A program made the translations under genes and the position numbers. Below the pieces are notes generated by a model. The model did not search any database. It had not been told where the DNA came from and saw only the letters and a list, made by a program, of their open reading frames with translations. Positions 40,027 to 48,645 of a stretch of 64,000 bases of DNA are shown one piece after another; within the stretch, counting starts at the first letter, position 1; each line of letters begins with the position of its first letter. The stretch is from Timonella corticicola. Lineage in GTDB: Bacteria > Actinomycetota > Actinomycetes > Actinomycetales > Cellulomonadaceae. The stretch is taken from assembly GCF_042683685.1 (NCBI RefSeq), contig NZ_JBHUOP010000001.1, positions 787,110 to 851,109 of the forward strand, written 5' to 3'.

Positions 40027-41471
40027 CAGCCAACAGATCCTTCCATCTGGAGTTCAATCAGGCGGTTCAGTTCGAGTGCGTACTCCATCGGGAGCTCGCG
40101 GGCGATAGGCTCCACGAAGCCTCGAACGATCATCGCCATTGCCTCGGTCTCATCCAGGCCACGGGACATGAGGTAGAAGAGCTGGTCCTCGGAGACACGT
40201 GAGACGGTTGCTTCGTGTCCCATCTGGACGTCGTCTTCACGCACGTCAACGTATGGGTAGGTGTCGGAACGCGAGATCTGGTCAACGAGTAGGGCGTCGC
40301 ACAGAACGGTCGATGCTGAATGCGATGCGCCTTCAAGTACCTGGACGAGACCGCGGTAGGAGGTACGTCCACCACCACGCGCAACGGACTTCGAGACAAT
40401 CGAGGATGAGGTGTTTGGAGCCGCGTGCACCATCTTGGCGCCGGCGTCCTGGTGCTGTCCTTCACCGGCAAAGGCAATCGAGAGGGTCTCGCCACGGGCG
40501 TGCTCGCCCATCAGGTAGATGGCCGGGTACTTCATGGTGACCTTGGAACCGATGTTGCCATCGACCCACTCCATGGTTGCGCCCTCTTCAGCGATCGCGC
40601 GTTTGGTCACGAGGTTGTACACGTTGTTCGACCAGTTCTGGATCGTGGTGTAACGAACGCGGGCGTTCTTCTTAACGATGATCTCGACGACTGCGGAGTG
40701 CAGCGAGTCGGACTGGTAGATGGGGGCGGTACAACCCTCAACGTAGTGTACGTAGGAACCTTCATCCGCGATGATCAGGGTGCGCTCGAACTGACCCATG
40801 TTCTCCGTGTTGATGCGGAAGTAGGCCTGCAGCGGGATCTCGACGTGCACGCCTGGTGGGACGTACACGAACGATCCACCGGACCATACGGCAGTGTTCA
40901 GGGCCGCGAACTTGTTGTCGCCGGATGGGATGACCGAGCCGAAGTACTGCTCGAAGATCTCTGGGTACTCGCGCAGACCGGTGTCGGTGTCAACGAAGAT
41001 GACACCCTGTTCCTCAAGGTCCTCACGAATCTGGTGGTAGACGACCTCAGACTCGTACTGAGCCGCAACACCTGCAACGAGGCGCTGCTTCTCGGCCTCT
41101 GGGATACCCAGGCGGTCATAGGTGTTCTTGATGTCCTCTGGGAGTTCTTCCCACGAGGTTGCCTGGCGCTCAGTGGAGCGCACGAAGTACTTGATGTTGT
41201 CGAAGTCAATGTCCGAGAGGTCCGAACCCCAGTTTGGCATTGGCTTCTTCTCGAACAGGCGAAGCGCCTTGAGGCGCTGGTTGCGCATCCATTCCGACTC
41301 ATTCTTGAGGTCGGAGATGTTGCGTACGACTGCTTCACTGAGACCACGCTGTGCTATTGCACCTGCTTCATCTGAGTCATGCCAACCGTACTCATATGAG
41401 CCGATGGAGGCGATGATCTCATCGTCACTGCGTGGCGCGTCCGCATTAGCGGCTTGCGTTGGGGCGCTCAT
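40026..41471 (-). CDS. sufB: SufB, Fe-S scaffold subunit
   Basis: 481 residues. Characteristic segments: NSEWMRNQRLKALRLFEKKP-type N-terminal region, SYVHYVEGCTAPIYQSDSLH with the Cys, IQNWSNNVYNLVTKRAIAEE, and MSRGLDETEAMAMIVRGFVE. First structural gene of the operon, 25 bases after sufR. Confidence 0.98.
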   Translation of the reverse strand: MSAPTQAANADAPRSDDEIIASIGSYEYGWHDSDEAGAIAQRGLSEAVVRNISDLKNESEWMRNQRLKALRLFEKKPMPNWGSDLSDIDFDNIKYFVRSTERQATSWEELPEDIKNTYDRLGIPEAEKQRLVAGVAAQYESEVVYHQIREDLEEQGVIFVDTDTGLREYPEIFEQYFGSVIPSGDNKFAALNTAVWSGGSFVYVPPGVHVEIPLQAYFRINTENMGQFERTLIIADEGSYVHYVEGCTAPIYQSDSLHSAVVEIIVKKNARVRYTTIQNWSNNVYNLVTKRAIAEEGATMEWVDGNIGSKVTMKYPAIYLMGEHARGETLSIAFAGEGQHQDAGAKMVHAAPNTSSSIVSKSVARGGGRTSYRGLVQVLEGASHSASTVLCDALLVDQISRSDTYPYVDVREDDVQMGHEATVSRVSEDQLFYLMSRGLDETEAMAMIVRGFVEPIARELPMEYALELNRLIELQMEGSVG

Positions 41472-41495
41472 TCTTTTCCTTCCACGTTCCGTGTG

Positions 41496-42317
41496 TTACG
41501 GACGGTCTTGCTGACCTTGCGGGCGATTCACGGGGACGTTGGTGGTGCACACGTGTCCTCCCCCGGCGAGGGTCACGAGTCGTTGGGTGTGCGTGCCCAA
41601 AATCTTTGAGAAGAGTTTGGCCTCGGCTTCACACAACTGTGGGAATTGGGCTGCGACGTCCTGCACTGGGCAGTGGCCCTGGCACAACTGGAGCATTGGC
41701 ACGCCGGCAACCGGTCTGACGCTTGCGGCAAATCCTTCGGCGTTGAGAGCCTGTGCGAGTTGCTCAACGCGCCCTTGCGGGTCGGTTGCTGTGATGGCTT
41801 GCGCGTATTTTTCTTCGAAGTGCGCGAATCTGTGAGCGGCGAACTCCTCGACCGCTCCCTCTCCGATTTTCTCCACGAGGAACGCGAGTGCTTCGGCTGC
41901 GATACCGGAGTATGCGCTGGGAAGTTCCTCATGTGCTCGTGTGGTTGCCACGTACTGCCGTGACGGCCTGCCGCGGACGCCTTTTTCTGGCCGGTCGGTA
42001 TAGACCTCAATCTGCCCGCTGTCTTCGAGGTGGGAGATATGGCGTCTGATACCGGCTGGGGTCAGTTTGAGGATATCTGCGAGTTTTGCCGCGTTGATGG
42101 GCCCGTCACTGATGATGAGTTGGAGCACTCGTTCCCGAGTGGTTTCTTCATCGGTGGGGGTATGACCCGCTTGGTCGAACTGCGTGGTCTGTGCGACGAC
42201 GTGGTGCTGTGGTTTCTCGTTGCGTGGTGCGCCTGGTGCACCTGTGGGCTGCTGCGCTACGCGCGTTGGCCCGGCTGATGCTCCGGTGTTGGACGAACTT
42301 TCGCTGATTGTTGCCAT
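41496..42317 (-). CDS. sufR: SufR, Fe-S-sensing repressor of the suf operon
   Basis: 273 residues. A ~55-residue disordered N-terminal extension precedes a winged helix (RERVLQLIISDGPINAAKLA, TPAGIRRHISHLEDSGQIEV) and a C-terminal domain with four candidate cluster cysteines (CQGHCPV, LCEAEAKLF, HVCTTNV). It probably carries an Fe-S cluster and represses sufBDCSU when clusters are plentiful. Start ATG 42317 with AAAGGCGG nine bases upstream. Confidence 0.93.
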   Translation of the reverse strand: MATISESSSNTGASAGPTRVAQQPTGAPGAPRNEKPQHHVVAQTTQFDQAGHTPTDEETTRERVLQLIISDGPINAAKLADILKLTPAGIRRHISHLEDSGQIEVYTDRPEKGVRGRPSRQYVATTRAHEELPSAYSGIAAEALAFLVEKIGEGAVEEFAAHRFAHFEEKYAQAITATDPQGRVEQLAQALNAEGFAASVRPVAGVPMLQLCQGHCPVQDVAAQFPQLCEAEAKLFSKILGTHTQRLVTLAGGGHVCTTNVPVNRPQGQQDRP

Positions 42318-42645
42318 GTGGTGTCACCGCCTTTCTCACGAATCGACCGTGTGTTCTTGGGAAGGTGTGCACCGGATGTGACCCGTAAACCGCTGGCAAG
42401 GCCTGCGGTTGCAGTCTGCCCTCGACACACCATTACCTAGAACAACATTTAAGAAACATTTTTGTTCCCTAATTGGGGTTTGGCAAGCAAGGTAAACCTC
42501 ATTTCGACCTCTATCGTGGGGTGATTCACGCCACCGTCCCGGATGATTGCCGCGGGTTCCTCCATGGTTCTCTCAGGTTTTACCCATAAACTCTTGACCG
42601 CGCCCGTCTCGGCGTCTTGTTTCTCCTACCGTCAGTGAGTGTGAG
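42318..42645. other. Divergent 328-base control region between sufR and the ABC exporter
   Basis: Holds the suf promoter and that of the ABC genes. Minus-strand features: TTGCCA near 42490 with a -10-like AT run about 17 bases on, over a dyad around 42440-42466 (GAACAA...TTGTTC, with two aACATTT direct repeats), a candidate SufR operator. On the plus side the gene begins at a TTG with little ribosome site. Confidence 0.55.
42440..42466. promoter_or_regulatory. Candidate SufR operator
   Basis: An AT-rich dyad GAACAA (N) TTGTTC with internal direct repeats AACATTT, located in the divergent region about 125 bases before the sufR start. It does not match the mycobacterial SufR site known to me, so assignment is by position only. 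Confidence 0.3.
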
Positions 42646-43623
42646 TTGACCTCCAACGATGTCGCGTCGCGTGCTCCCGGCACATCTGACTCGGTGCCCG
42701 ACCCTGATCTTCCGGTCGCGCTTTCCATTACCAACCTGCATAAGTCGTTCGGTGGGCGCGAGGTCGTCAAGGGTTTGTCGCTATCGGCTCGTCTGGGTCA
42801 TGTGACTGCTGTGCTGGGCCCCAATGGTGCGGGTAAAACAACCACGATTGAATGCTGTGAAGGTCTGCGCACCCCTGACAGCGGCGTCATCAGGATCTTC
42901 GGCTTGGACCCGGCACGCGATGGCGCACGGTTGCGTTCTCGCGTCGGGGTCATGCTGCAGGATGGCGGCTTGCCCACGTCGGTCCGGGCACTCGACATGT
43001 TGAAGCATGTCTCGCGCATGTATGCCTCACCGTGGGATGTTTCTGATCTGGTTGAACGTCTCGGAATCGATTCATTCGCTTCGACGACCGTCCGCCGCCT
43101 GTCGGGCGGCCAGCGGCAGCGTTTGGCTTTGGCGGCGGCTTTGGTGGGACGGCCTTCTCTCTTGTTCCTCGACGAGCCATCGGCCGGGATGGACCCGCAG
43201 AGTAGGCATGCGGTCTGGGAGTTGGTTCGACAACTACGTGATGAGGGTGCCGCGATTTTGCTGACAACACATCTCATGGATGAGGCACAGGCTCTCAGCG
43301 ATCAGGTCTATATAGTGGATCGTGGTGAGGTGATCGCGCAGGGTGCTCCGCACGAGTTGGGTGCGACCCTAGACGATCAACTGACTTTCCATACGGATCG
43401 CGCGCTTGGGATGGACCTGCTGGATTCATTGGTGGAGTCTCCCGGGCAGGTGACCCGGCTTGCGTCCGGCGCCTACCGTGTCACCGGTTTGCCCATCCCC
43501 GCGGCAATAGCTCAGGTGGCGGGCGCGTGCGCACGTCACGACATTACGATCACCTCGTTAACGTCTGGAGTGCAGAACCTAGAGGATGTGTTCCTCGATC
43601 TCACAGGAAGGAGCCTGAGGTGA
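42646..43623 (+). CDS. ABC exporter ATPase (multidrug/DrrA-like)
   Basis: 325 residues. Walker A VLGPNGAGKTTTIECCEGLR, signature RRLSGGQRQRLALAAALVGR, Walker B LLFLDEPSAGMDPQSRHAVW, followed by the ~100-residue C-terminal extension typical of DrrA-type exporters. Start is a TTG at 42646 with no strong Shine-Dalgarno sequence, so the exact start is uncertain. It overlaps the permease gene (GTGA). Actinobacteria often carry this pair next to suf and ctaA; substrate unknown. Confidence 0.9.
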   Translation: MTSNDVASRAPGTSDSVPDPDLPVALSITNLHKSFGGREVVKGLSLSARLGHVTAVLGPNGAGKTTTIECCEGLRTPDSGVIRIFGLDPARDGARLRSRVGVMLQDGGLPTSVRALDMLKHVSRMYASPWDVSDLVERLGIDSFASTTVRRLSGGQRQRLALAAALVGRPSLLFLDEPSAGMDPQSRHAVWELVRQLRDEGAAILLTTHLMDEAQALSDQVYIVDRGEVIAQGAPHELGATLDDQLTFHTDRALGMDLLDSLVESPGQVTRLASGAYRVTGLPIPAAIAQVAGACARHDITITSLTSGVQNLEDVFLDLTGRSLR

Positions 43624-44402
43624 GCACAGTGGCTCAACGTCCTCCGCTCGGCGCCGGTCAGCCCGCTTCCGCAGCCCGCCGCATCAGTACCCAGGCATTC
43701 TTCGAGACCCGTACCCTGCTGCGCAACGGCGAGCAGCTCATGGTCTCGATTCTGATGCCGCTGGCGATATTGTTTGCCCTTGGCAAAACCGAGGTGCTGG
43801 ATTTTGACATCAACGGTAACTCGCGCTTGGACTTCGTGGTCCCGGGCGTGATGGCACTGGCAGTCATGGCCAGCGCGTTCACCTCTCAAGCGATCTCCAC
43901 TGGTTTTGATCGCCGTAATGGCGTGCTGCGGTTTATGTCCACGACTCCTCTCGGGAAAGACGGGCTGCTCCTAGCAAAAGTGTGTGCGGTCTTGACCATT
44001 GCGGTCATTCAACTTGTTCTGGTGGGCCTCGCAGCACTCGCGCTGGGGTGGCAGACCTCCGTTTTGCCACTCGCCCTTTCCCTGGTTCCGGTTGTTCTAG
44101 GTGCCCTTGCCTTTACCGCGTTCGCACTGATCGTGGCGGGGACATTCCGCGCAGAGGCTGTCATCGCCCTGGCCAACATCATTTTGGTTGCGTTGATTGT
44201 GGGCGGAGGCGTGGTCGTTCCTGCCGCTCAACTACCCGGATGGCTCGCACCGATTGCCACCTACCTCCCTTCTGGTGCACTCGGCGACTGTCTGAGAGGC
44301 GTCTTCCTGGACGGCGCGCTACCCCCCCTCCCCCTGACGGTGCTGACCGCATGGGCGGTGTTCCTGTCCTATGGCGCAGCACGCCTGTTCAAGTGGCACT
44401 AA
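43620..44402 (+). CDS. ABC-2 type exporter permease
   Basis: About 260 residues from the GTG at 43620, which overlaps the ATPase stop and has AAGGAG six bases upstream. Six membrane helices of the ABC2 family, with the usual short motif NGVLRFMSTTPLGKDGLLLA between helices 2 and 3 and PIATYLPSGALGDCLRGVFL near the end. Forms the transporter with the upstream ATPase. Confidence 0.92.
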   Translation: MSTVAQRPPLGAGQPASAARRISTQAFFETRTLLRNGEQLMVSILMPLAILFALGKTEVLDFDINGNSRLDFVVPGVMALAVMASAFTSQAISTGFDRRNGVLRFMSTTPLGKDGLLLAKVCAVLTIAVIQLVLVGLAALALGWQTSVLPLALSLVPVVLGALAFTAFALIVAGTFRAEAVIALANIILVALIVGGGVVVPAAQLPGWLAPIATYLPSGALGDCLRGVFLDGALPPLPLTVLTAWAVFLSYGAARLFKWH

Positions 44403-44477
44403 CGCACTTGCTCGCATGAGCGAAACAACCCTCAACCCGCTTCCCTGAAACGCCTTCAAAGACATACGGTTACTTCT

Positions 44478-45407
44478 GTGAACACTCCTCAACAGTCCCC
44501 CGCTCTCTCACGCTTCACATATCCACTTGCAATCGCCAACCTGATCGCTCAGATCGGCATCATCGTGACCGGCGGTCTGGTCCGATTGACTGGGTCCGGT
44601 TTGGGCTGCTCCACCTGGCCCATGTGTGAGCCGGGACAGTTCGCACCCGAGTTTCATGCCGAGATGACCTTCCACCCCATTGTGGAGTTCGGCAACCGCA
44701 CTCTCACCGGTGTCCTGAGTGTGATCGCAGGCCTGCTGCTCCTCAGCGTCCTCCTGGACAAGAGCCGTACTCAGGCAATCAAGAGGCTTGTATGGTGGCC
44801 GATCATCCTTATCGCCGTTCAGGCGGTTGTGGGCGGCATCACCGTCCATGTGGACCTACACCCTGCAGTCGTGGGGATTCACATGATCATCTCCGTGGCG
44901 CTCGTGTCGCTGTCAACGGTGATTGTCTACCGGGTATCTCCTCGCGAACGCGCAGATGTCGCTCGAATCCCCGTTCGCGTCAAGCAGGTAGTGGCAGCGC
45001 TGGGACTGTGGATGCTTCCGATCGTTGTGCTCGGTGTCATCGTGACCGGCGCGGGACCGCACTCCGGCGATGACGAGGTCGGCTACCGCTTTAGCGTTGA
45101 CCCCATGATGATGGCTCGCATTCACGCATTGTCTGTCTGGGTGTTTGTGGCCCTGCTAGCGGTGCTTGCGTTCCTCATGTATCGAGCACGCGCACAGAGC
45201 GTTGACCTTGCCCCTCGACCGCTGACTACTGGTTTTTGGTGGGTCGTTGCGGTTACTGCGTTGCAGGGAGCAGTCGGTTACTACCAGACGTTCAACGGAC
45301 TGCCTTGGGTTGTGGTGACCTTCCACCTGCTTGGGGTTGGCGTGTTCGCAATGGTGACCACCAACCTGGTGTTGCTGACTCGTCCGACTGTTGCGACTCG
45401 TCGCTAA
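44478..45407 (+). CDS. ctaA: Heme A synthase (CtaA/COX15)
   Basis: 309 residues, eight membrane helices. Heme-binding motifs: GGLVRLTGSGLGCSTWPMCEP at the first loop (with the Cys pair of the family), EFGNRTLTG, LHPAVVGIHMIISV with the His pair, ARIHALSVWVFVALL, and TFHLLGVGVFAMV. It oxidises heme O to heme A for cytochrome aa3. Start is a GTG at 44478. The heme O synthase gene (ctaB) is not in the window. Confidence 0.95.
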   Translation: MNTPQQSPALSRFTYPLAIANLIAQIGIIVTGGLVRLTGSGLGCSTWPMCEPGQFAPEFHAEMTFHPIVEFGNRTLTGVLSVIAGLLLLSVLLDKSRTQAIKRLVWWPIILIAVQAVVGGITVHVDLHPAVVGIHMIISVALVSLSTVIVYRVSPRERADVARIPVRVKQVVAALGLWMLPIVVLGVIVTGAGPHSGDDEVGYRFSVDPMMMARIHALSVWVFVALLAVLAFLMYRARAQSVDLAPRPLTTGFWWVVAVTALQGAVGYYQTFNGLPWVVVTFHLLGVGVFAMVTTNLVLLTRPTVATRR

Positions 45408-45427
45408 TTTACAGCTTGTCGACGCCA

Positions 45428-45462
45428 GGGCTGGGCCTGCAGATAGTCTGCGGTCCCAGCCC
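45428..45462 (+). terminator. Terminator of ctaA
   Basis: gggctggg (45428-45435) pairs with cccagccc (45455-45462), with further pairing (cctgca/tctgcgg) inside. Followed by acttgcttt. 20 bases after the ctaA stop. Confidence 0.7.
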
Positions 45463-45634
45463 ACTTGCTTTCATTCCAACTACTGCATGGCAGTGGTTGG
45501 ACGCGTTTCCACAAGGCGCTTCCAACCGGTTGAGGGTACATAATCCACAGGGCGGCACCAGGTATGCATGTCTTCCGCTGAAGAAATCGAGAAGATAATG
45601 GGTAACGCATTCAATCCAGACCAAGGAGGCCCCC

Positions 45635-46225
45635 TTGCAGCCAGCCGACGCAACCCCACCGATCATTCGCACTCCATGGGCCGAAACCCACGAGCTACTA
45701 CGCGACTATTACGACACTGAGTGGGGTCGTCCCGTCACAACCGATCAGGGGATATTTGAGAGGTTGAGCCTCGAGGCATTTCAGTCAGGCCTCTCGTGGC
45801 TCACCATCCTCAAGCGACGTGAGGGCTTTCGCGCCGCGTTCGATGATTTCGACTATCACAGGGTTGCAACCTACACAGATCTCGATGTTGAGCGTCTGCT
45901 CGAGGACACACGCATCATCCGTAACCGCGCAAAGATCCAAGCGACCATCGGCAATGCGCGCGCAGCAGTGGCATTGGAAGATGAAGGTGGGTTAGCCGAG
46001 CTTGTGTGGAGTTTCAAGCCGGAACAAACCCCCATGCCGCACACCATGGCTGACGTGCCAAGCCAGTCTCCCGAGTCCGTGGCTCTATCCAAGGAACTAC
46101 GCCGCCGAGGGTTTCGGTTTGTCGGTCCGGTGACCATGTTCGCGCTGATGGAAGCTGTTGGGATCGTGGATACGCACATCATGACCTCTCACCTGCGTGG
46201 CGTCTCGGGAGTTTGGGAGCGGTAG
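45635..46225 (+). CDS. tag: DNA-3-methyladenine glycosylase I lacking the usual zinc ligands
   Basis: 196 residues of the Tag family: LLRDYYDTEWGRPVTTDQGI, FERLSLEAFQSGLSWLTILK with the conserved Glu, and GFRFVGPVTMFALMEAVGIV. Start TTG 45635 with AAGGAGG upstream. In E. coli Tag a zinc is held by Cys4, His17, His175 and Cys179; here the equivalents read Thr (RTPW), Tyr (YYDTEWG), His (SHLRG) and Ser/Val, so the zinc snap seems lost. It excises 3-methyladenine from DNA. Confidence 0.9.
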   Translation: MQPADATPPIIRTPWAETHELLRDYYDTEWGRPVTTDQGIFERLSLEAFQSGLSWLTILKRREGFRAAFDDFDYHRVATYTDLDVERLLEDTRIIRNRAKIQATIGNARAAVALEDEGGLAELVWSFKPEQTPMPHTMADVPSQSPESVALSKELRRRGFRFVGPVTMFALMEAVGIVDTHIMTSHLRGVSGVWER

Positions 46226-46608
46226 CAGACATCCGGAGCTGTTCCAGTCTGCGAGATTTCTTGAGTGAATGAACTCCCCGGCTCGCACTCCCCATACAAA
46301 AAGAAATAACCTTTCACCTGGTAATACATCCGCATATTGCTGCCTTCATTAACAATCCTGTTCTCCCTCGAGGCATTGGGGAGTTCACCCCCTTGGGGCA
46401 CAAGCATGGGAGAACCTAGTCTCAGCCTTAGTAAGGAATCCTTACAGATTCCTTGCGGATCACGCGCGTGCATGTATTTATCCCGCCGAACCTCGCCGTG
46501 TCCGCCACCCTGGGTCTTGGGCAGTCAAACGCAACGCCCAAAACACAGGAATGTAGATCATCTACACCCCCGCTCACCAAAACTGCATCAATCCACATAG
46601 GAGTTCTT
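46226..46608. other. Gene-free 383-base stretch before the surface protein gene
   Basis: Contains a perfect small palindrome gtaagga-a-tccttac near 46431-46445, a weak hairpin just after tag (gcagac...gtctgc), and a ttgggc/gcccaa inverted repeat at about 46516-46545. The surface protein promoter must lie here. No coding frame of merit, although the frame of the surface gene is open back to 46453. Confidence 0.6.
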
Positions 46609-48150
46609 GTGCCTCGCACCTCCACCCTCCTGCCTGCGCGCCCTCGCGCGGGCTTACGGAAGCTTGTCGCCGTCGCCACCGTCGGCGCCTTTGCCGCATT
46701 CGGCGCGGCAACACCCGCCTTATCAGCCCCGCTGCACACCCCTAAGCCCATCACCGACACCTGCGAAGAGGGTTCACTTCCTGGAGTCGGCAACCCCACC
46801 TCGCCAATCACCGATGAGAACGTCTCTGTATTCGTCGGAGGCAACTATCGATCCACCAACGCAGAGTCCGAAGGATTACTCGTTGTCCTTGGAGACGCAT
46901 GGAACCAGTCAGGTCTGCTCAACGTGGGAACCGTTGGGGTAGGGTCGGGCATCCTCCCCGAGTCCGGAAGCGTCATGCTCGCCGTGGGCGGCGACCTCAT
47001 CATTGACGCAGAGGTCCAGGTTACGCACCCAATCGGCGGAGTCACCTGGGGCAAGGTTCAGGTCGGTGGAGAGATTAAAGGGTCGCACAAGACCCACATC
47101 AGCACCGGCAGCCACCCACACGCCGCTGAGATCCAAGAAGGTATAGGTAAAGATGCCGCTGTCGGAGAATGGCTGCACCTAACTGATCTCATTACGAGTG
47201 AATCCCAGCGGTTGAGCAAGATCGTTCCCTCGCAGGTGATCACGCAGTGGCCCTCTCCATACCAGATCGACCTCCCTTCCGGGGATGAGGTCAAGGCCGT
47301 GGAAATCAACGCTTCTGCCCTCAACCAGCTTTCGGGCTCAGCAGTTCATTTCCTTGGCGATGCTGCAGTTGCAGGCCCTCTAGTCATCAACGTCATCGAT
47401 GACACCAACGGTGTACTCAACATCAACTTCTCCTCGTTCTTCTCCAACTCAAAGAATGTGGACTTCACTGACCCAGAGTTCCCACACCTCGCGTCGAAGT
47501 TACTGTGGAACATCGATTCTTCGTTCAAGGACATCACCATCGGTGGTAAGGGCAAGGGTGGAAACCAGTTCTTCGGAACCGTTCTTTCAGCAAGTGGCAC
47601 CGCAGTTGTCACCCTGGAATCCGCAACCAACGGTCGCATCTGGGTCAACGGCGACCTCAACACCCTAAATGGCGGCAACGAACAGCATGCCTATCCCTGG
47701 ATCGGTGGCGGCTTATTCGACTGCACCCCAACACCTGGTCCAGAAGAACCTGAAACCCCGGACACTCCTGATCAGCCGGAGACCCCCGAGGGACCAGAGC
47801 AGCCTGAGGTTCCGGAGACGCCTGAGACCCCACAGGGTCCAGAATCTCCCGAAGAACCCGAATCTCCTGAGAATCCGGACGAACCAACCGTGGATGTTCT
47901 GGATGAGGAGGAGGAACAGTTGGATGACCCAACTGAACCATCGCCAACTCCATCTGTTGGCGTCTTGGATGACACTGTGGAAGCCGATGAGGACGATGAG
48001 GCCACGACGATCGAACGCTCAGACGAGGCAGACGACTCCGATGAACTTGTCGTCACAGGCGCGGCTGTAACCGGTGCGGCGATCATCTCCACGCTATTGC
48101 TCGCGGCAGGGCTGGGAATGGTACTGCGGGTACGCATGGCACGCGACTAG
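46609..48150 (+). CDS. Choice-of-anchor-A surface protein with a non-canonical sortase signal
   Basis: About 513 residues from the GTG at 46609, chosen because AGGAG lies five bases upstream and because it gives a proper signal peptide (LRKLVAVATVGAFAAFGAAT ending ALSA). Residues 45-370 form a choice-of-anchor-A domain (ENVSVFVGGNYRSTNAESEG, GSVMLAVGGDLIIDAEVQVT). A Pro/Glu spacer follows, then acidic repeats, and a C-terminal signal: LVVTGAAVTGAAIIS, hydrophobic helix and RMARD, resembling LPxTG. Likely wall-attached and possibly adhesive. Confidence 0.87.
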   Translation: MPRTSTLLPARPRAGLRKLVAVATVGAFAAFGAATPALSAPLHTPKPITDTCEEGSLPGVGNPTSPITDENVSVFVGGNYRSTNAESEGLLVVLGDAWNQSGLLNVGTVGVGSGILPESGSVMLAVGGDLIIDAEVQVTHPIGGVTWGKVQVGGEIKGSHKTHISTGSHPHAAEIQEGIGKDAAVGEWLHLTDLITSESQRLSKIVPSQVITQWPSPYQIDLPSGDEVKAVEINASALNQLSGSAVHFLGDAAVAGPLVINVIDDTNGVLNINFSSFFSNSKNVDFTDPEFPHLASKLLWNIDSSFKDITIGGKGKGGNQFFGTVLSASGTAVVTLESATNGRIWVNGDLNTLNGGNEQHAYPWIGGGLFDCTPTPGPEEPETPDTPDQPETPEGPEQPEVPETPETPQGPESPEEPESPENPDEPTVDVLDEEEEQLDDPTEPSPTPSVGVLDDTVEADEDDEATTIERSDEADDSDELVVTGAAVTGAAIISTLLLAAGLGMVLRVRMARD

Positions 48151-48176
48151 AGACTAAAGCTTCCCGCTTAGGGAAT

Positions 48177-48222
48177 GACGGTGGCCCACCAACAATTGTG
48201 TTGGTGGGCCACCGTCGTTATT
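48177..48222 (+). terminator. Terminator of the surface protein gene
   Basis: gacggtggcccaccaaca (48177-48194) pairs exactly with tgttggtgggccaccgtc (48199-48216) around a four-base loop, followed by gttattt. 27 bases after the stop. Confidence 0.9.
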
Positions 48223-48371
48223 TGGTGAATGAGGAGGGTATATGCGTTCTGTGGGTATTGAATCCATCGAACACCGACACAACCCACAGATCACGTGTCG
48301 GTTGGCCTGCACTGCTCATGGAGCAATCAGAACGTGTGAACGGCTCAGGTGTGTCGGTGGGGCGGTTCTGG

Positions 48372-48421
48372 TCCAGGTGCATGGTTTTTGTGTGTGTATA
48401 TGGGCCAATCTGACCCCATCG
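48372..48421 (+). repeat. Dispersed ~50-base repeat, copy 2
   Basis: Matches the minus strand of 18731-18780 (31 of 39 central positions identical by hand). A third, partial copy of its right half lies about 120 bases on (48515-48541, GGACCAGTTTCAACCCATCG), which is closer to copy 1 (18 of 21 positions). Confidence 0.7.
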
Positions 48422-48540
48422 ATTCTGGTGGACGACGAGACGGCCGAGATGAACATGGTTGGTAGCGCACACTCGATGGGCTGTTTTTGACCCGAGTACA
48501 TAACCTTTGTATACGCCATCGGACCAGTTTCAACCCATCG

Positions 48541-48589
48541 GAAAAGCACACTGCCGCGCATAGGTAATTCCCATGCGTGGCAGTGTGCT
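48541..48589 (-). terminator. Terminator of nudF
   Basis: agcacactgccgcgcat (48545-48561) pairs with atgcgtggcagtgtgct (48573-48589), one mismatch, and on the minus strand is followed by TTTTCC. It lies 57 bases past the nudF stop and faces the terminator of the surface gene. Confidence 0.88.
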
Positions 48590-48645
48590 CTTATAGTGCG
48601 TCCAAAACCCAGATCTGGTCCTAAGCCCAAGCCGGACCCTGAAAC

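Larger units (their letters stand above)
48151..48645. other. Gene-free 495-base stretch full of repeats, between convergent genes
   Basis: Holds two strong terminators (48177-48222 and 48541-48589), a 9-base inverted repeat tctgtgggt/acccacaga (48248-48289), the second copy of the dispersed repeat (48372-48421) and a partial third copy (about 48507-48541). No frame here looks like a real protein. Confidence 0.7.

Noticed and set aside
48316..48630. Possible small gene in the repeat-rich gap
   Set aside because: Overlaps the nudF terminator, no ribosome site, and the similarity to the 18.7 kb region is at DNA level in intergenic repeats.
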